Part shown: positions 54,877 through 64,000 of the stretch, in pieces
Position numbering within the stretch: the first letter of the stretch is position 1
Layout: the number at the start of each line of letters is the position of its first letter
Notes under the pieces: generated by a model
What the model saw: the letters and a program-made list of their open reading frames with translations, nothing else
Databases searched by the model: none
What the model was told of the DNA's origin: nothing
Program-made: the position numbers and the translations under genes
Origin: Bubalus kerabau
Lineage: Eukaryota; Chordata; Mammalia; Artiodactyla; Bovidae
DNA length: 64,000 nucleotides
NCBI RefSeq assembly: GCF_029407905.1
Contig: NC_073641.1
Span: 17,467,001-17,531,000, forward strand
Direction: 5' to 3'

Positions 54877-57417
54877 GTTTAGTTCAGTCACCAAGTTGTG
54901 TCCAACTGTTTGCCACCCCATGGACTGCAGCACACCTGGCATCCCTGTCCATCACCAACTCCCAGAGCTTGCTCAAACTCATGTCCATCAAGTAGGTGAT
55001 GACATCCAACCATCTCTTCCTCTGTTGTCACCTACTCCTCCTGCCTTCAATCTCCCAGCATCAGGGCCTTTTCCAATGAGTCATATCTTTGCATCAGAGG
55101 GCCAAAGCATTGGAGTTTCAGCTTCACCATCAGTCCTTCCAGTGAATACTTAGGACTGATTTCCTTTAGGATTGACTGGTTTGATCTCCTTGCAGACTCT
55201 TGAGAGTTTTCTCCAACACCACAGTTCAAAAGCATCAATCCTTTGGTGCTCAGCTTTCTTTATGGTCCAATTCTCACATCCATACATGACTATTGGAAAA
55301 AGCATAGCTTTGACTAGACAGACCTTTGTTGGCAAAGTAATGTCTCTGCTTTTTAATATGCTGTCTAGGTTGATCATAGGTTTTCTTCCAAGGAACACAT
55401 GTCTTTTAATTTCATGGCTTCAGTCACCATCTGCAGTGATTTTGAAGCCCCTCCAAATAAAGTCTGCCACTGTTTCCATTGCTTCCCCATCCATTTGCCA
55501 CGAAGTGATGGGACTAGATGCCATGATCTTTGTTTTCTGAATGTTGAGTTTTAAGCCAACTTATTCACTCACCTCTTTCACATTCATCAAAAGGCTCTTT
55601 AGTTCTTCTTCACTTTCTGCCATAAGGGTGGTGTCATCTGCGTATCTGAGGTGATTGATATTTCTCCCGGCAGTCTTGACTCCAGCATGTGCTTCAGCTA
55701 GCCTGGCATTTTGCATGATGTACTCTGCATATAAGTTAAATAAGCAGAGTGACAAAATACAGCCTTGACTTACTCTTTTTACCATTTTGAACCAGTCTGT
55801 TGTTCTATGTCCAGTTCTCACTGTTGCTTCTTGACCTGCATACAGATATCTCAGGAGGCAGGTAAGGTGGTCTGTACTCCCATTTCTTTAGCAATTTCGC
55901 ACAGTTTGTTGTGATCCACATAGTCCAAGGCTTTGGCAGAGTCAATAAAGCAGAAGTAGATTTTTTCTGGAACTCTCTTGCTTTTTCTATGATCCAACGG
56001 ATATTGGCAATTTGATCTGCCTTTTCTAAATCCAACTTGACTATCTGGAAGCTATTGGCTCACATACTGTTGAAGCCTAGCTTGGAGAATTTTGAGCATT
56101 ACTTTGCTAGAATGTGAGATGAGTGCAATTGTGTGATAGTTTGAACATTCTTTGGCATTGCCTTTCTTTGGGACTGGAATGAAAACTGACCTTTTTCAGT
56201 CCTGTGGCCACTCCTGAGTTTTTAATATTTGCTGGCATATTAAGTGCAGCACTTTAACACCATTATCTTTTAGGATTTGAAATAGCTCAACTAGAATTCC
56301 ATCACCTCCACTAGCTTTGTTCATAGTGATGCTTCCTAAGGCCCACTTCACATTCCAGGATGTTGGGCTCAAGGTGAGTGATCACACCATCGTGATTATC
56401 TGGATCATTAAGATCTTATTTGTATCTTCTGTGTATTCTTGCCACCTCCTCTTAATATCTTCTGCTTCTGTTAGGTCCATACAATTTCTGTCCTTTATCA
56501 AGCCCATCTTTGCATGAAATGTTCCCTTGGTATCTCTGATTTTCTTGAAGTGATCTCTAGTCTTTCCCATTCTATTGTTTTCCTCTATTTCTTTGCATCA
56601 ATCACTGAGGAAACCTTTCTTATCTCTCCTTGCTATTCTTTGGAACTCTGCATTTAGAAGGGTATATCTTTCCTTTTCTCTTTGTCTTTTACTTCTCTTC
56701 TTTCCTCAGCTATTTGTAAGGACTCCTCAGACCACAATTTTGCCTTTTTGCATTTCTTTTTCTTGGGGATCATCTTGAGCACGGCCTCCTGTACAGTGTC
56801 ACAAACCTTTGCCCATAGTTCTTCAAGCACTCTGTCTATCAGATCTAATCCCTTGAATCTATTTGTCACTCCCACTGTATAATTGTAGAGGATTTGATTT
56901 AGGTCATACCTGAATGGTCTAGTGGTTTTCCCTACTTTCTTTAATTCAAGTCTGAATTTGGCAATAAGAAGTTCATGATCTGAGCCACAGTCAGCTCATG
57001 GTGGTGTTTTTGCTGAGTGCATAATGTTTCTCCATCTTTGGCTGCAAAGAATATAATCAATCTGGTTTCAGTATTGACCATCCAGTGATGTCCATGTGTA
57101 GAGTCTTCTCTTGTGTTGTTGGAAGAGGGTGTTTGCTATGACCAAGTGCATTCTCTTGGCAAAACTCTGTTACCCATTCTTTGATCTGCTTCATTTTGTA
57201 CTCCAAGACCAAATTTGCCTGTTACTCCAGGCATCTCTTGACTTCCTACATTTGCATTCCAGTCTCCTATGATGAAAAGGACATCTTTTTGGTGTTAGTT
57301 TTATAAGGTCCTGTAGGTCTTCCTAGAACTGTTCAACTTCAGCTTCTTCAGCATTACTGGCTGGGGCATGGGGTTGGATTACTCTAATATTGAATGGTCC
57401 TTGGAAACAAACAGAGA

Positions 57418-57645
57418 TCATTCTGTCATTTTTGAGATTGCACCCAAGAACTGCATTTCAGACTCTTTGTTGACCATGAACGCTACTCCATTTCTTCTAA
57501 CAGATTCTTGCCCACAGTAGTAGATATAATGGTCATCTGAATTAAATTCGCCCATTCCAGTCCATTTTAGTTCACTCATCCCTAAGATGTTGATGTCCAC
57601 TTTTGCCATCTCCTGTTTGATCACTTCTGATTTAACTTGATTCAT
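57418..57645 (-). pseudogene. Endonuclease remnant of the second BovB
   Basis: A 75-codon piece on the minus strand matches the endonuclease of the copy at 32482. It includes MSELKWTG with the catalytic Glu, and the DDHYIYYCGQES and VRRNGVAFMVNK blocks. A frameshift ends it. Confidence 0.85.
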
Positions 57646-57867
57646 GGACCAATAGTCTAGGTTCCTATGTGATATTTCTCTTTACAGCATCTGACTTTAC
57701 TTACATCACCAGTCACACCCATAACTGGGCATTGTTTTCGCTTTGGCTCTGTGTCTTCATTCTTTCTGGAGTTGTTTCTCCTCTCTTCTCCAGTAGCATA
57801 TTGGGCATCTACTGACCTGGGTATTTCATCTTTCAGTGTCATATCTTTTTGCCTTTTCATACTGTTC

Positions 57868-58186
57868 CTGGGTTTCTCTGATAGCTCAGTTGGTAAAGAA
57901 TCTGCCTGCAATGTGGGAGACCCTGGTTCAAAACCTGGGTTGGGAAGATTCCCTGGAGAAGGGATATCTACCCACTCCAGTGTTCTTGGGCTTCCTTGTT
58001 GCTCAACTGGTAAAGAATCCGCCTGCAATGCCAGAGACCTGGGTTCAATACCTGCATTGGGAAGGTCCCCTGGAGAAGGGAAAGACTACCGACTCCAGTA
58101 TTCTGGCCTGGAGAATTCCATGGATGAGTCCATGAGATTGCAAAGAGTCGGACATGACTGAGCAACTTTCACTTTCACTTTCACAT
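57868..58186 (+). mobile_element. Dimeric Bov-tA SINE inside BovB
   Basis: The first unit runs from GGGTTTCTCTGATAGCTCAG to CCACTCCAGTGTTCTTG and is fused to a complete second unit (GGGCTTCCTTGTTGC) at 57987. The BovB sequence CATACTGTTC|ATGGGGTTCTC is split. No TSD longer than ~4 bp is visible. Confidence 0.88.
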
Positions 58187-58242
58187 GGGGTTCTCAAGGC
58201 AAGAATACTGAAGTGGTTTACCATTTCCTTCTCCAGTGGACC

Positions 58243-58719
58243 TTCCCTTGTGGCTCAGTTGGTAAAGAATCTGCCTGCAATGTGGGAGACCTGGGTTCAA
58301 TCCCTGGGTTGGGAAGATCCCCTGGAGAAGGGAATGGCTACCCACTCCAGTATTCTGGCCTGGAGAATTCCATGAACTGTATAGCTCATTGGAGAAGGCA
58401 ATGGCACCCCACTCCAGTACTCTTGCCTGGAAAATCCCATGGATGGAGGAGCCTGGAAGGCTGCAGTCCATGGGGTCGCTGAGGGTCAGACATGACTGAG
58501 TGACTTCACTTTCACTTTTCATTTTCATGCATTGGAGAAGGAAATGGCAACCCACTCCAGTGTTCTTGCCTGGAGAATCCCAGGGAAGGGGGAGCCTGGT
58601 GGGCTGCTGTCTATGGGGTCGCACAGAGTCGGACACGACTGAAGTGACTTAGCAGTAGCAGCAGTAGCAGTATAGCTCATAGGGTTGCAAAGAGTCGGAC
58701 ACGACTGAGCAACTCACTT
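58243..58719 (+). mobile_element. Bov-tA SINE in BovB, itself carrying a BOVA2
   Basis: The outer parts 58243-58389 and 58671-58719 join to one Bov-tA. TTCTCCAGTGGACC flanks it perfectly (58229-58242 and 58720-58733). Confidence 0.97.
58390..58669 (+). mobile_element. BOVA2 SINE nested in the Bov-tA
   Basis: A complete two-unit element. GTATAGCTCAT occurs at 58379-58389 and 58670-58680. It is the innermost and so the latest insertion of this cluster. Confidence 0.97.
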
Positions 58720-58889
58720 TTCTCCAGTGGACCATGTTTTGTCAGAACTCTCCACCATGACCTATCTGTCTTGGGTAGTCCTACACAGCATTGCTCATAG
58801 TTTCATTGAGTTAGACAAGGCTGTGGTTCATGTGATCAGTTTGATTAGTTTTCTGTGATTGTGGTTTTCATTCTGTCTGTCCTCTGATG

Positions 58890-59280
58890 GATAAGGATAA
58901 GAGGCTTATGGAAGCTTCCTGATGGGAGAGACTGACTTTGCAGAAATTGGGTCTTGTTCTGATGGTCAAAAAAGATATCAAATAAGCTTGTTCCATCACC
59001 ATTGTCATTATCTGCTGCCATGATCCTATTTCTTTTTGATAGTCACCACCTGTGCTAGCCGTTGCCCTGCCCCCCTCCCAAATACTCTCAGAGGAACATG
59101 GAGGAATCTGGTGTGAAAGCCCAGAAGCTGCATCCGAGGAATGAGGATTCCTAAGGGATCAGGATGTCAGATGCATGCCAACCCCCACTGATTCTGCTGC
59201 TCCCTTAAACTCCCCAGAGGCAGCCAGCCTCCACCTAGGGGACTACTGCATAGTGCAAACTCTTCCCAGAAGCTCCCAGA
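58890..59280 (-). other. Alternative 5' leader of the second BovB
   Basis: Both near full-length BovB copies share sequence up to the CATCAGAGG block (32409 and ~58890). Upstream the inner copy reads ...CAGTCTCTCCCATCAGGAAGC and has none of the GC-rich repeat units of the other copy. The TSD at 59281 shows it belongs to the insertion. Confidence 0.6.
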
Positions 59281-60212
59281 AGTTCTTGGTTCATGGACTG
59301 CTAAAGCATAGCTTGAAGGATTTTGAGCATAACTTTGCTAGCATGTGAAATGAGTGTAATTGTGTGGTAGTTTGAACATTCTTAGTCATTGCCTTTCCTT
59401 GAGATTGGAATGAAAACTGACCTTTTCTAGTCCTGTGGCCACTGCTGAGTTCTCCAAATTTGCTAATATGTTGAGTGCAGCATTTTAACAGCATTGCTTT
59501 TAGGATTTGAAATAGCTCAGTTGGAATTCCATCACCTCCACTAGCTTTGTTTATAGTAATGCTTCATAAGACCCACTTGATTTTCACACCCCAGGATGTC
59601 TGGGTCTAGGTGAGTGACCACATAATCTTGGTCATCTGGGTCTTTAAGACCATTCTTGTACAGTTCTTCCGTGTATTCTTGCCACCTCTTCTTAATCTCT
59701 TCTGCTTCTGTTAGGTCCTTACTGTTTCTGTTCTATTTTATGCTGGTCCTTGCATGAAATGTTCTCTTGATATCTCCAATCTTCTTGAGGAGATCTCTAC
59801 TCTTTCCCATTCTATTGTTTTCCTGTATTTCTTTGCACTGTTCTTTGAAGAAGTCCTTCTTATCTCTCCTAGTTGTTCTCTGGAACTCTGCATGCAGGTA
59901 GGTATATCTTTCTCTTTCTCCCTTGCTCTTTGTTTCTCTTCTTTCCTCAGCTATTTGTAAAGCCTCGTCAGACAATCACTTTGCCTTTTTGCATTTCTTT
60001 TTCTTTACAATGCTTTTGTTCACTGTCTCCAGGTCAGTATTCTGAATATGTTCATAGTTCTTCAGACATTCTGTCTACGAAGTCTAATTTCTTGATTCTA
60101 TTGGTCACCTCTGCTGTATAACGATAAGGGATTTGATTTAAGTCATACCTGAATGGCCTAGTGGTTTCCCCTACTTTCTTCAATTTAAGCCTGAATTTTG
60201 CAATAAAGAACT
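59281..60212 (-). mobile_element. Old BovB LINE, 5' part (outer element resumes)
   Basis: It continues from the break at 54876 and is antisense to ~34455 down to ~33523 of the near full-length copy. It ends at TTTTGCAATAAAGAAC, where the young plus-strand BovB begins. Only an 80-codon remnant (59733-59975, minus) stays open. Confidence 0.88.
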
Positions 60213-60215
60213 TGT

Positions 60216-61108
60216 GTGTTTATTTAACTTATATGCAGACTACATCATGAGAAACGCTGGACTGGAAGAAACACAAGCTGGAATCAAGATTGCTGGGAGA
60301 AATATCAATAACCTCAGATATGCAGATGACACCACCCTTATGGCAGAAAGTGAAGAGGAACTCAAAAGCCTCTTGATGAAAGTGAAAGTAGAGAGTCAAA
60401 AAGTTGGTTTAAAGCTCAACATTCAGAAAACGAAGATCATGGCATCCGGTCCCATCACTTCATGGGAAATAGATGGGGAAACAGTGGGAACAGTGTCAGA
60501 CTTTTTTTTTCTGGGCTCCAAAATCACCACAGATGGTGACTGCAGCCATGAAATTAGAAGACACTTACTCCTTGGAAGGAAAGTTATGACCAACCTAGAT
60601 AGCATATTCAAAAGCAGAGACATTACTTTGCCAACAAAGGTCCGTCTAGTCAAGGCTATGGTTTTTCCTGTGGTCACGTATGGATGTGAGAGTTGGACTG
60701 TGAAGAAGGCTGAGCGCCGAAGAATTGATGCTTTTGAAGTGTGGTGTTGGAGAAGACTCTTGAGAGTCCCTTGGAATGCAAGGAGATCCAACCAGTCCAT
60801 TTTGAAGGAGATCAGCCCTGGGATTTCTTTGGAAGGAATGATGCTAAAGCTGAAACTCCAGTACTTTGGCCACCTCATGCGCAGAGTTGACTCATTGGAA
60901 AAGACTCTGATGCTGGGAGGGATTGGGGGCAAGAGGAGAAGGGGGCGACAGAGGATGAGATGGCTGGATGGCATCACTGACTTGATGGACGTGAGTCTGA
61001 GTGAACTCCGGGAGTTGGTGATGGACAGGGAGGCCTGGCGTGCTACAATTCATGAGGTCGCAAAGAGTCAGACACGACTGAGCGACTGATCTGATCTGAT
61101 CTGATCTG
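60216..61108 (+). mobile_element. Young BovB LINE, 5'-truncated, open RT frame
   Basis: From TGTTTATTTAACTTATATGC to a (CTGAT)n tail. The frame 60214-61089 is open for 291 codons to the natural stop. It starts within the RT palm. The catalytic YADD (60319-60330) is present, followed by the full C-terminal domain (GCESWTVKKAERRR; LRVPWNARRSNQS; LGGIGGKRRRGRQR). It lacks the endonuclease and the first RT motifs, so it cannot move by itself. By eye it is almost identical to 34753-35634. Confidence 0.95.
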
Positions 61109-61198
61109 GTTACAGGATATGTACATTTAACAAAGTAAATTTTTATAGTGTGTGTTTAGGTAAAAGGAGAAATATTCATAAATATGTATGATGCATAT

Positions 61199-61470
61199 GG
61201 AGAAGGCAATGGCACCCCACTCCAGTACTCTTGCCTGGAAAATCCCATGGATAGAGGAGCCTGGTAGGCTGCAGTCCATGGGGTCACAAAGAGTTGGACA
61301 CTTACTGAGCGACTTCACTTTAACTTTTCACTTTCATGCATTGGAGAAGGAAATGGCAACCCACTCCAGTGTTCTTGCCTGGAGAATCCCAGGGACGGCG
61401 GAGCCTGGTGGGCTGCCATCTCTGGGGTCGCACAGAATCAGACACGACTGAAGCGACTTAGCAGCAGTAG
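61199..61470 (+). mobile_element. BOVA2 SINE
   Basis: A complete two-unit element. A short GCATA is found on both sides (61193-61197 and 61470-61474), a weak TSD. Confidence 0.93.
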
Positions 61471-61479
61471 CATACAAAT

Positions 61480-62387
61480 TGCGTAATGTAGAAGTTTTCT
61501 AGGACCTCTCTTACAGAAAGCTGACTCTGTAAAATGTTTTTATTTGAACTTTGTGTTTGTGAAAGATCTACTGACATCATGGGTGGAAACAAATAACTGA
61601 AACCTTGAAAAGCATTTCTATTACTTTAAAAAAAATTTATGCATATATGAAGTCATAGTTCTTTGTTCAAATAATGACAATGGCATACTTATGTATTTCT
61701 ACTTCTAATGAAATTGATTAAATTGATGAGTTTAATTTTCTTTTTTAATCCTTAGAAAGTGGATTAATCTTCTACTGCTGTATTTGAAATGCTATCTCAA
61801 TCAGGATCCCATCAGGAGACAGAAACAATACAGTAATTTTAATAGGAAAACTTTAACATATAAAATTATTTTAAAATTTCATACCTATCTATCATCTATC
61901 CTTCTATCTGCTTATAACTAAGAGGGAATAAAAGAGAATTCCACAGAATACCATGGGTCTGAGGGAGAGGACCTAAGGAAGAAAATAACTTGGAAAGAGA
62001 GCTATTCTCTCTGAGAGTGGGATGTAGACTTTGTTGAAAAGGATGTGTTTCCAGTTCACTGGGTAGTGGAGAGGTTTCCTGGCTTGCTGAGTTGTCAGGA
62101 CCAGAACTGATCCAAAGTCAATGAATTGAGGCTTGCTAGTGATGCAATGTTTGTGTTTAAAGTTCTTATGCTTGCTTTGTGTTTAAAGTTCTCCAGACTT
62201 TAGTTGGGAGATAAATTTTAAGGTTTTGTGCTTCCAATTTTAGCCTTGATCTGTATTTGAGTACTCACATGGCACTTCAGTCTGATTTTGAGATCAGACT
62301 GTTCCATTAGAAGCTGGCTGAGACATCTTTGGTCCATTCCTTTGGGACCAGGGAATCTTCACTGAAATTGGGATGCATTGTAGCCTT
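61480..62387. other. Unique sequence
   Basis: AT-rich with no repeat or gene supported. GAAATGCTATCTCAATCAGG at 61788 onward might be an old LTR or L1 piece. Confidence 0.4.
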
Positions 62388-62570
62388 TAGAATGCATGCG
62401 TGCATGCTCAGTCATGTCCAATTTTTTGCAACTCTATGGACTGTGGCCCATTCTTGGTTCATAGGAATTTTTTTTTTTCCAGGCAAGAATACTGAAGTCA
62501 TTCAGTAGTTGGGCTAAATTATTGGATTGCTATCTCTTCCTCCAGGGAAATCTTCCTAACCCAGACCTGT
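62388..62570 (-). mobile_element. Bov-tA SINE, diverged
   Basis: GCTCAGTCATGTCCAATTTT at the left, a 12-base T-run inside (62468-62479), and CTTCCTAACCCAGACCTG at the right, where the head is cut. Confidence 0.78.
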
Positions 62571-63370
62571 TTTATGGGAACTGCCTAAAAAGACTGGTTT
62601 GGCTCCTCTGGAAGTAAACTATTTCCTTAGAACTATAGGCTATTTGAGTGGCAGGCTGTTTGAACTGAGTTGTTTGAGCTTTAAAGTGTTTAAGCTGTTT
62701 GAGAACTATTCTTTTACTGTAGGGGAAAACACCTCTGAGAAAAGGGATTCCAGTTATCTAAATATTTTGAGGATATCCCTCACTACAGGAACTTTGGCTT
62801 ATTTTATGTTTAAAAATCATGATCCTTCCTTATGGGCATTTCTAACTAAATGGACCTACCTGACCAAAGAGTATTTAGACTATCAGTGGGCATTACAATG
62901 GGGAGCTTTTGAAATCCCCAAACTTATTTTTCTTAAAACTGAATTCGATTATTAATCTTCTTAAAACAAAAATTTCCAGTACTGAAGGAAATGCCTATTT
63001 TGCTGGGTATTTTGAGGCTTCCCAGGGTTATCAGGAGTTTTAAATTGCCTCTCTGCAAAATAATACTTTAAGATTCACTGAAGTAAACAGCCACAGAAAG
63101 ATAAAATGGCTCCCAAGCCTCAAGCTCTTCTTCTTGGGCTTTGTCTCAGGATCTGCCTCTAGTGCCATCTACCTCCTTCCTTTCCATACCGCCTGTACCT
63201 TCAGTTCCCCCAATACTAATACTAATACCTCACTGAAATTCCTTTTTTAAAAAAAATTTGTTCCACTCCCTTTTCCTCTGAGCTTGTCAGAGAACCTTGC
63301 CCTTTGAAATTAAGCCTTCTAAGAATCCAGAGGTTAAACCTTTAATTTCTTATATTCCTTGGACTAAGAA
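62571..63370. other. Unexplained block with a 118-codon ORF
   Basis: The plus-strand ORF at 62599-62955 has 118 codons and no stop in AT-rich DNA. It is rich in Leu, Phe and Trp. The order of Trp-rich blocks and the following proline-rich untranslatable segment (63110-63230) faintly recall a gamma-retrovirus-like gag matrix region. I cannot confirm this, and further frames are closed by stops. No LTR is adjacent. Confidence 0.25.
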
Positions 63371-63371
63371 T

Positions 63372-63980
63372 TTTATTTTCTTGAGCTCCAAAGTCACTGC
63401 AGTTGGTGACTGCAGCCACAAAATCAAAAGACGCTTGCTCCTTGGAAGAAAAGCTATCACAAACCTAGACAGTATATTAAAAAGCAGAGATATCACTTTG
63501 CTGACAGAGGTCTGCATAGTCAAAGCTATGGTTTTATATATATAAACTATATATATATATAAAACATATATATTCTCATATATATGTGAGAGCTAGACCA
63601 TAAAGAAGGCTGAGCTCTGAAGAATAGATACTTTCAAACTCTGGTCAATCAAACCAGTCATTATATAGATCAAACCAGTCAATCCCAAAGGAGATCAACC
63701 CTGAATATTCATTGAAAGAGTAACAGTGAAACTGAAGCTCCAACACTTTGGGCACCTGATGTGAAGAGCTGACTCAACAGGGAACAGACCCTGATGCTGG
63801 GAAAGATTGAAGGCAGGAGGAGAAGGGGATGACAGAGGATGAGATGGTTGGATGGCATCACTGAAACAATGGACATGAGTTAGAGCAAACTTCAGGAGAT
63901 GGTGAATGACAGAGAAGCCTGACATGCTGCAATCCAGGAATCACAAAGAGTCAAACACAGCTTAGCAACTGAACAACAAC
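63372..63980 (+). mobile_element. BovB LINE, 5'-truncated, with AT microsatellite
   Basis: It runs from TTTTCTTGAGCTCCAAAGTC to an AAC-type tail (GAACAACAACAAC). Only 82 codons (63297-63545) stay open. A TA-rich tract and a small duplication (CAAACCAGTCA...ATCAAACCAGTCA near 63650-63680) disrupt it. Confidence 0.9.
63533..63588. repeat. (AT)n microsatellite inside BovB
   Basis: ATATATAT blocks interrupted by AAACT, AAAACAT and TCTC. It sits where other copies read CCAGTGGTCATGTATGG, so it arose after insertion. Confidence 0.88.
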
Positions 63981-64000
63981 AACTGGACTAAAACTGAATT

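Larger units (their letters stand above)
54877..59280 (-). mobile_element. Second BovB LINE, near full length, inserted in the first
   Basis: The 3' end has a TGAAC-type tail (GTTCAGTTTAGTTCAG on the plus strand). The 5' end lies near 58970-59280. The flanks AATTCTTGGTTCA (54864-54876) and AGTTCTTGGTTCA (59281-59293) are a TSD with one mismatch. Without its SINE inserts it is ~3.6 kb. RT remnants are open on the minus strand at 55561-55821 (with YADD near 55640), 55150-55398, 56382-56570 and 56654-56875. Endonuclease remnants lie at 57418-57645. Stops and shifts separate them all. Confidence 0.92.

Noticed and set aside
59281..61108. Twin-primed BovB like that at 11169
   Set aside because: The minus-strand part belongs to an old copy with its own 3' tail at 53602, and the plus-strand part is much younger with its own tail. 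They are two insertions.

Overview
This is ordinary nuclear DNA from a ruminant, most likely a bovid. The evidence is the repeat content. BovB (RTE-type) LINEs, tRNA-Glu-derived Bov-tA SINEs, BOVA2 dimers, CHR-2 type SINEs and a ruminant L1 are all present. Older layers shared by all mammals lie beneath them: L2, MIR, L1M, MLT1 and MLT2 LTRs, and hAT MITEs. The window is AT-rich and gene-poor. I find no intact host gene, rRNA, true tRNA gene or CRISPR array. Almost every long open frame is a decayed BovB or L1 reverse-transcriptase reading frame, or its antisense shadow.

Layout. 1-10 kb: a BovB 3' end at the left edge, Bov-tA copies, a BovB fragment on the minus strand (799-1462), an MLT1 LTR, and a three-unit Bov-tA block (8947-9455). 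10-19 kb: an old BovB with an inverted 5' part (11169-13256), the longest repeat-free block (13257-15499), an ERVL-type LTR, and a 1.5 kb L1 (17507-18986). 19-31 kb: BOVA2 copies, LTR-like and L2 sequence, two old L1M elements with younger SINEs inside, and a 160 bp direct repeat pair. 31-36 kb: a near full-length BovB (31874-35647) with a GC-rich repetitive 5' leader, inserted into an L1 3' end. 36-53 kb: many SINEs, L2/L1M/BovB fragments, and unique DNA with one small CpG-rich candidate exon near 52.7-52.9 kb. 53-61 kb: a nested cluster in which an old BovB was split by a second near full-length BovB. The second one took up a dimeric Bov-tA and a Bov-tA that itself carries a BOVA2. A much younger BovB in the opposite orientation lies at the edge. 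61-64 kb: BOVA2, Bov-tA, an unexplained 118-codon ORF and a final BovB fragment with an AT microsatellite.

The working parts belong to the retrotransposons. BovB encodes an apurinic-type endonuclease plus reverse transcriptase, and its 3' end is shared with the Bov-A part of the SINEs, which are therefore thought to borrow BovB machinery. All BovB copies here are truncated or carry stops and frameshifts. The best preserved stretch is the 291-codon reverse-transcriptase/C-terminal frame at 60214-61089. Target-site duplications (TSDs) read directly from the sequence fix many element ends and the order of insertion. Family names come from recall of consensus sequences, not from a database search.
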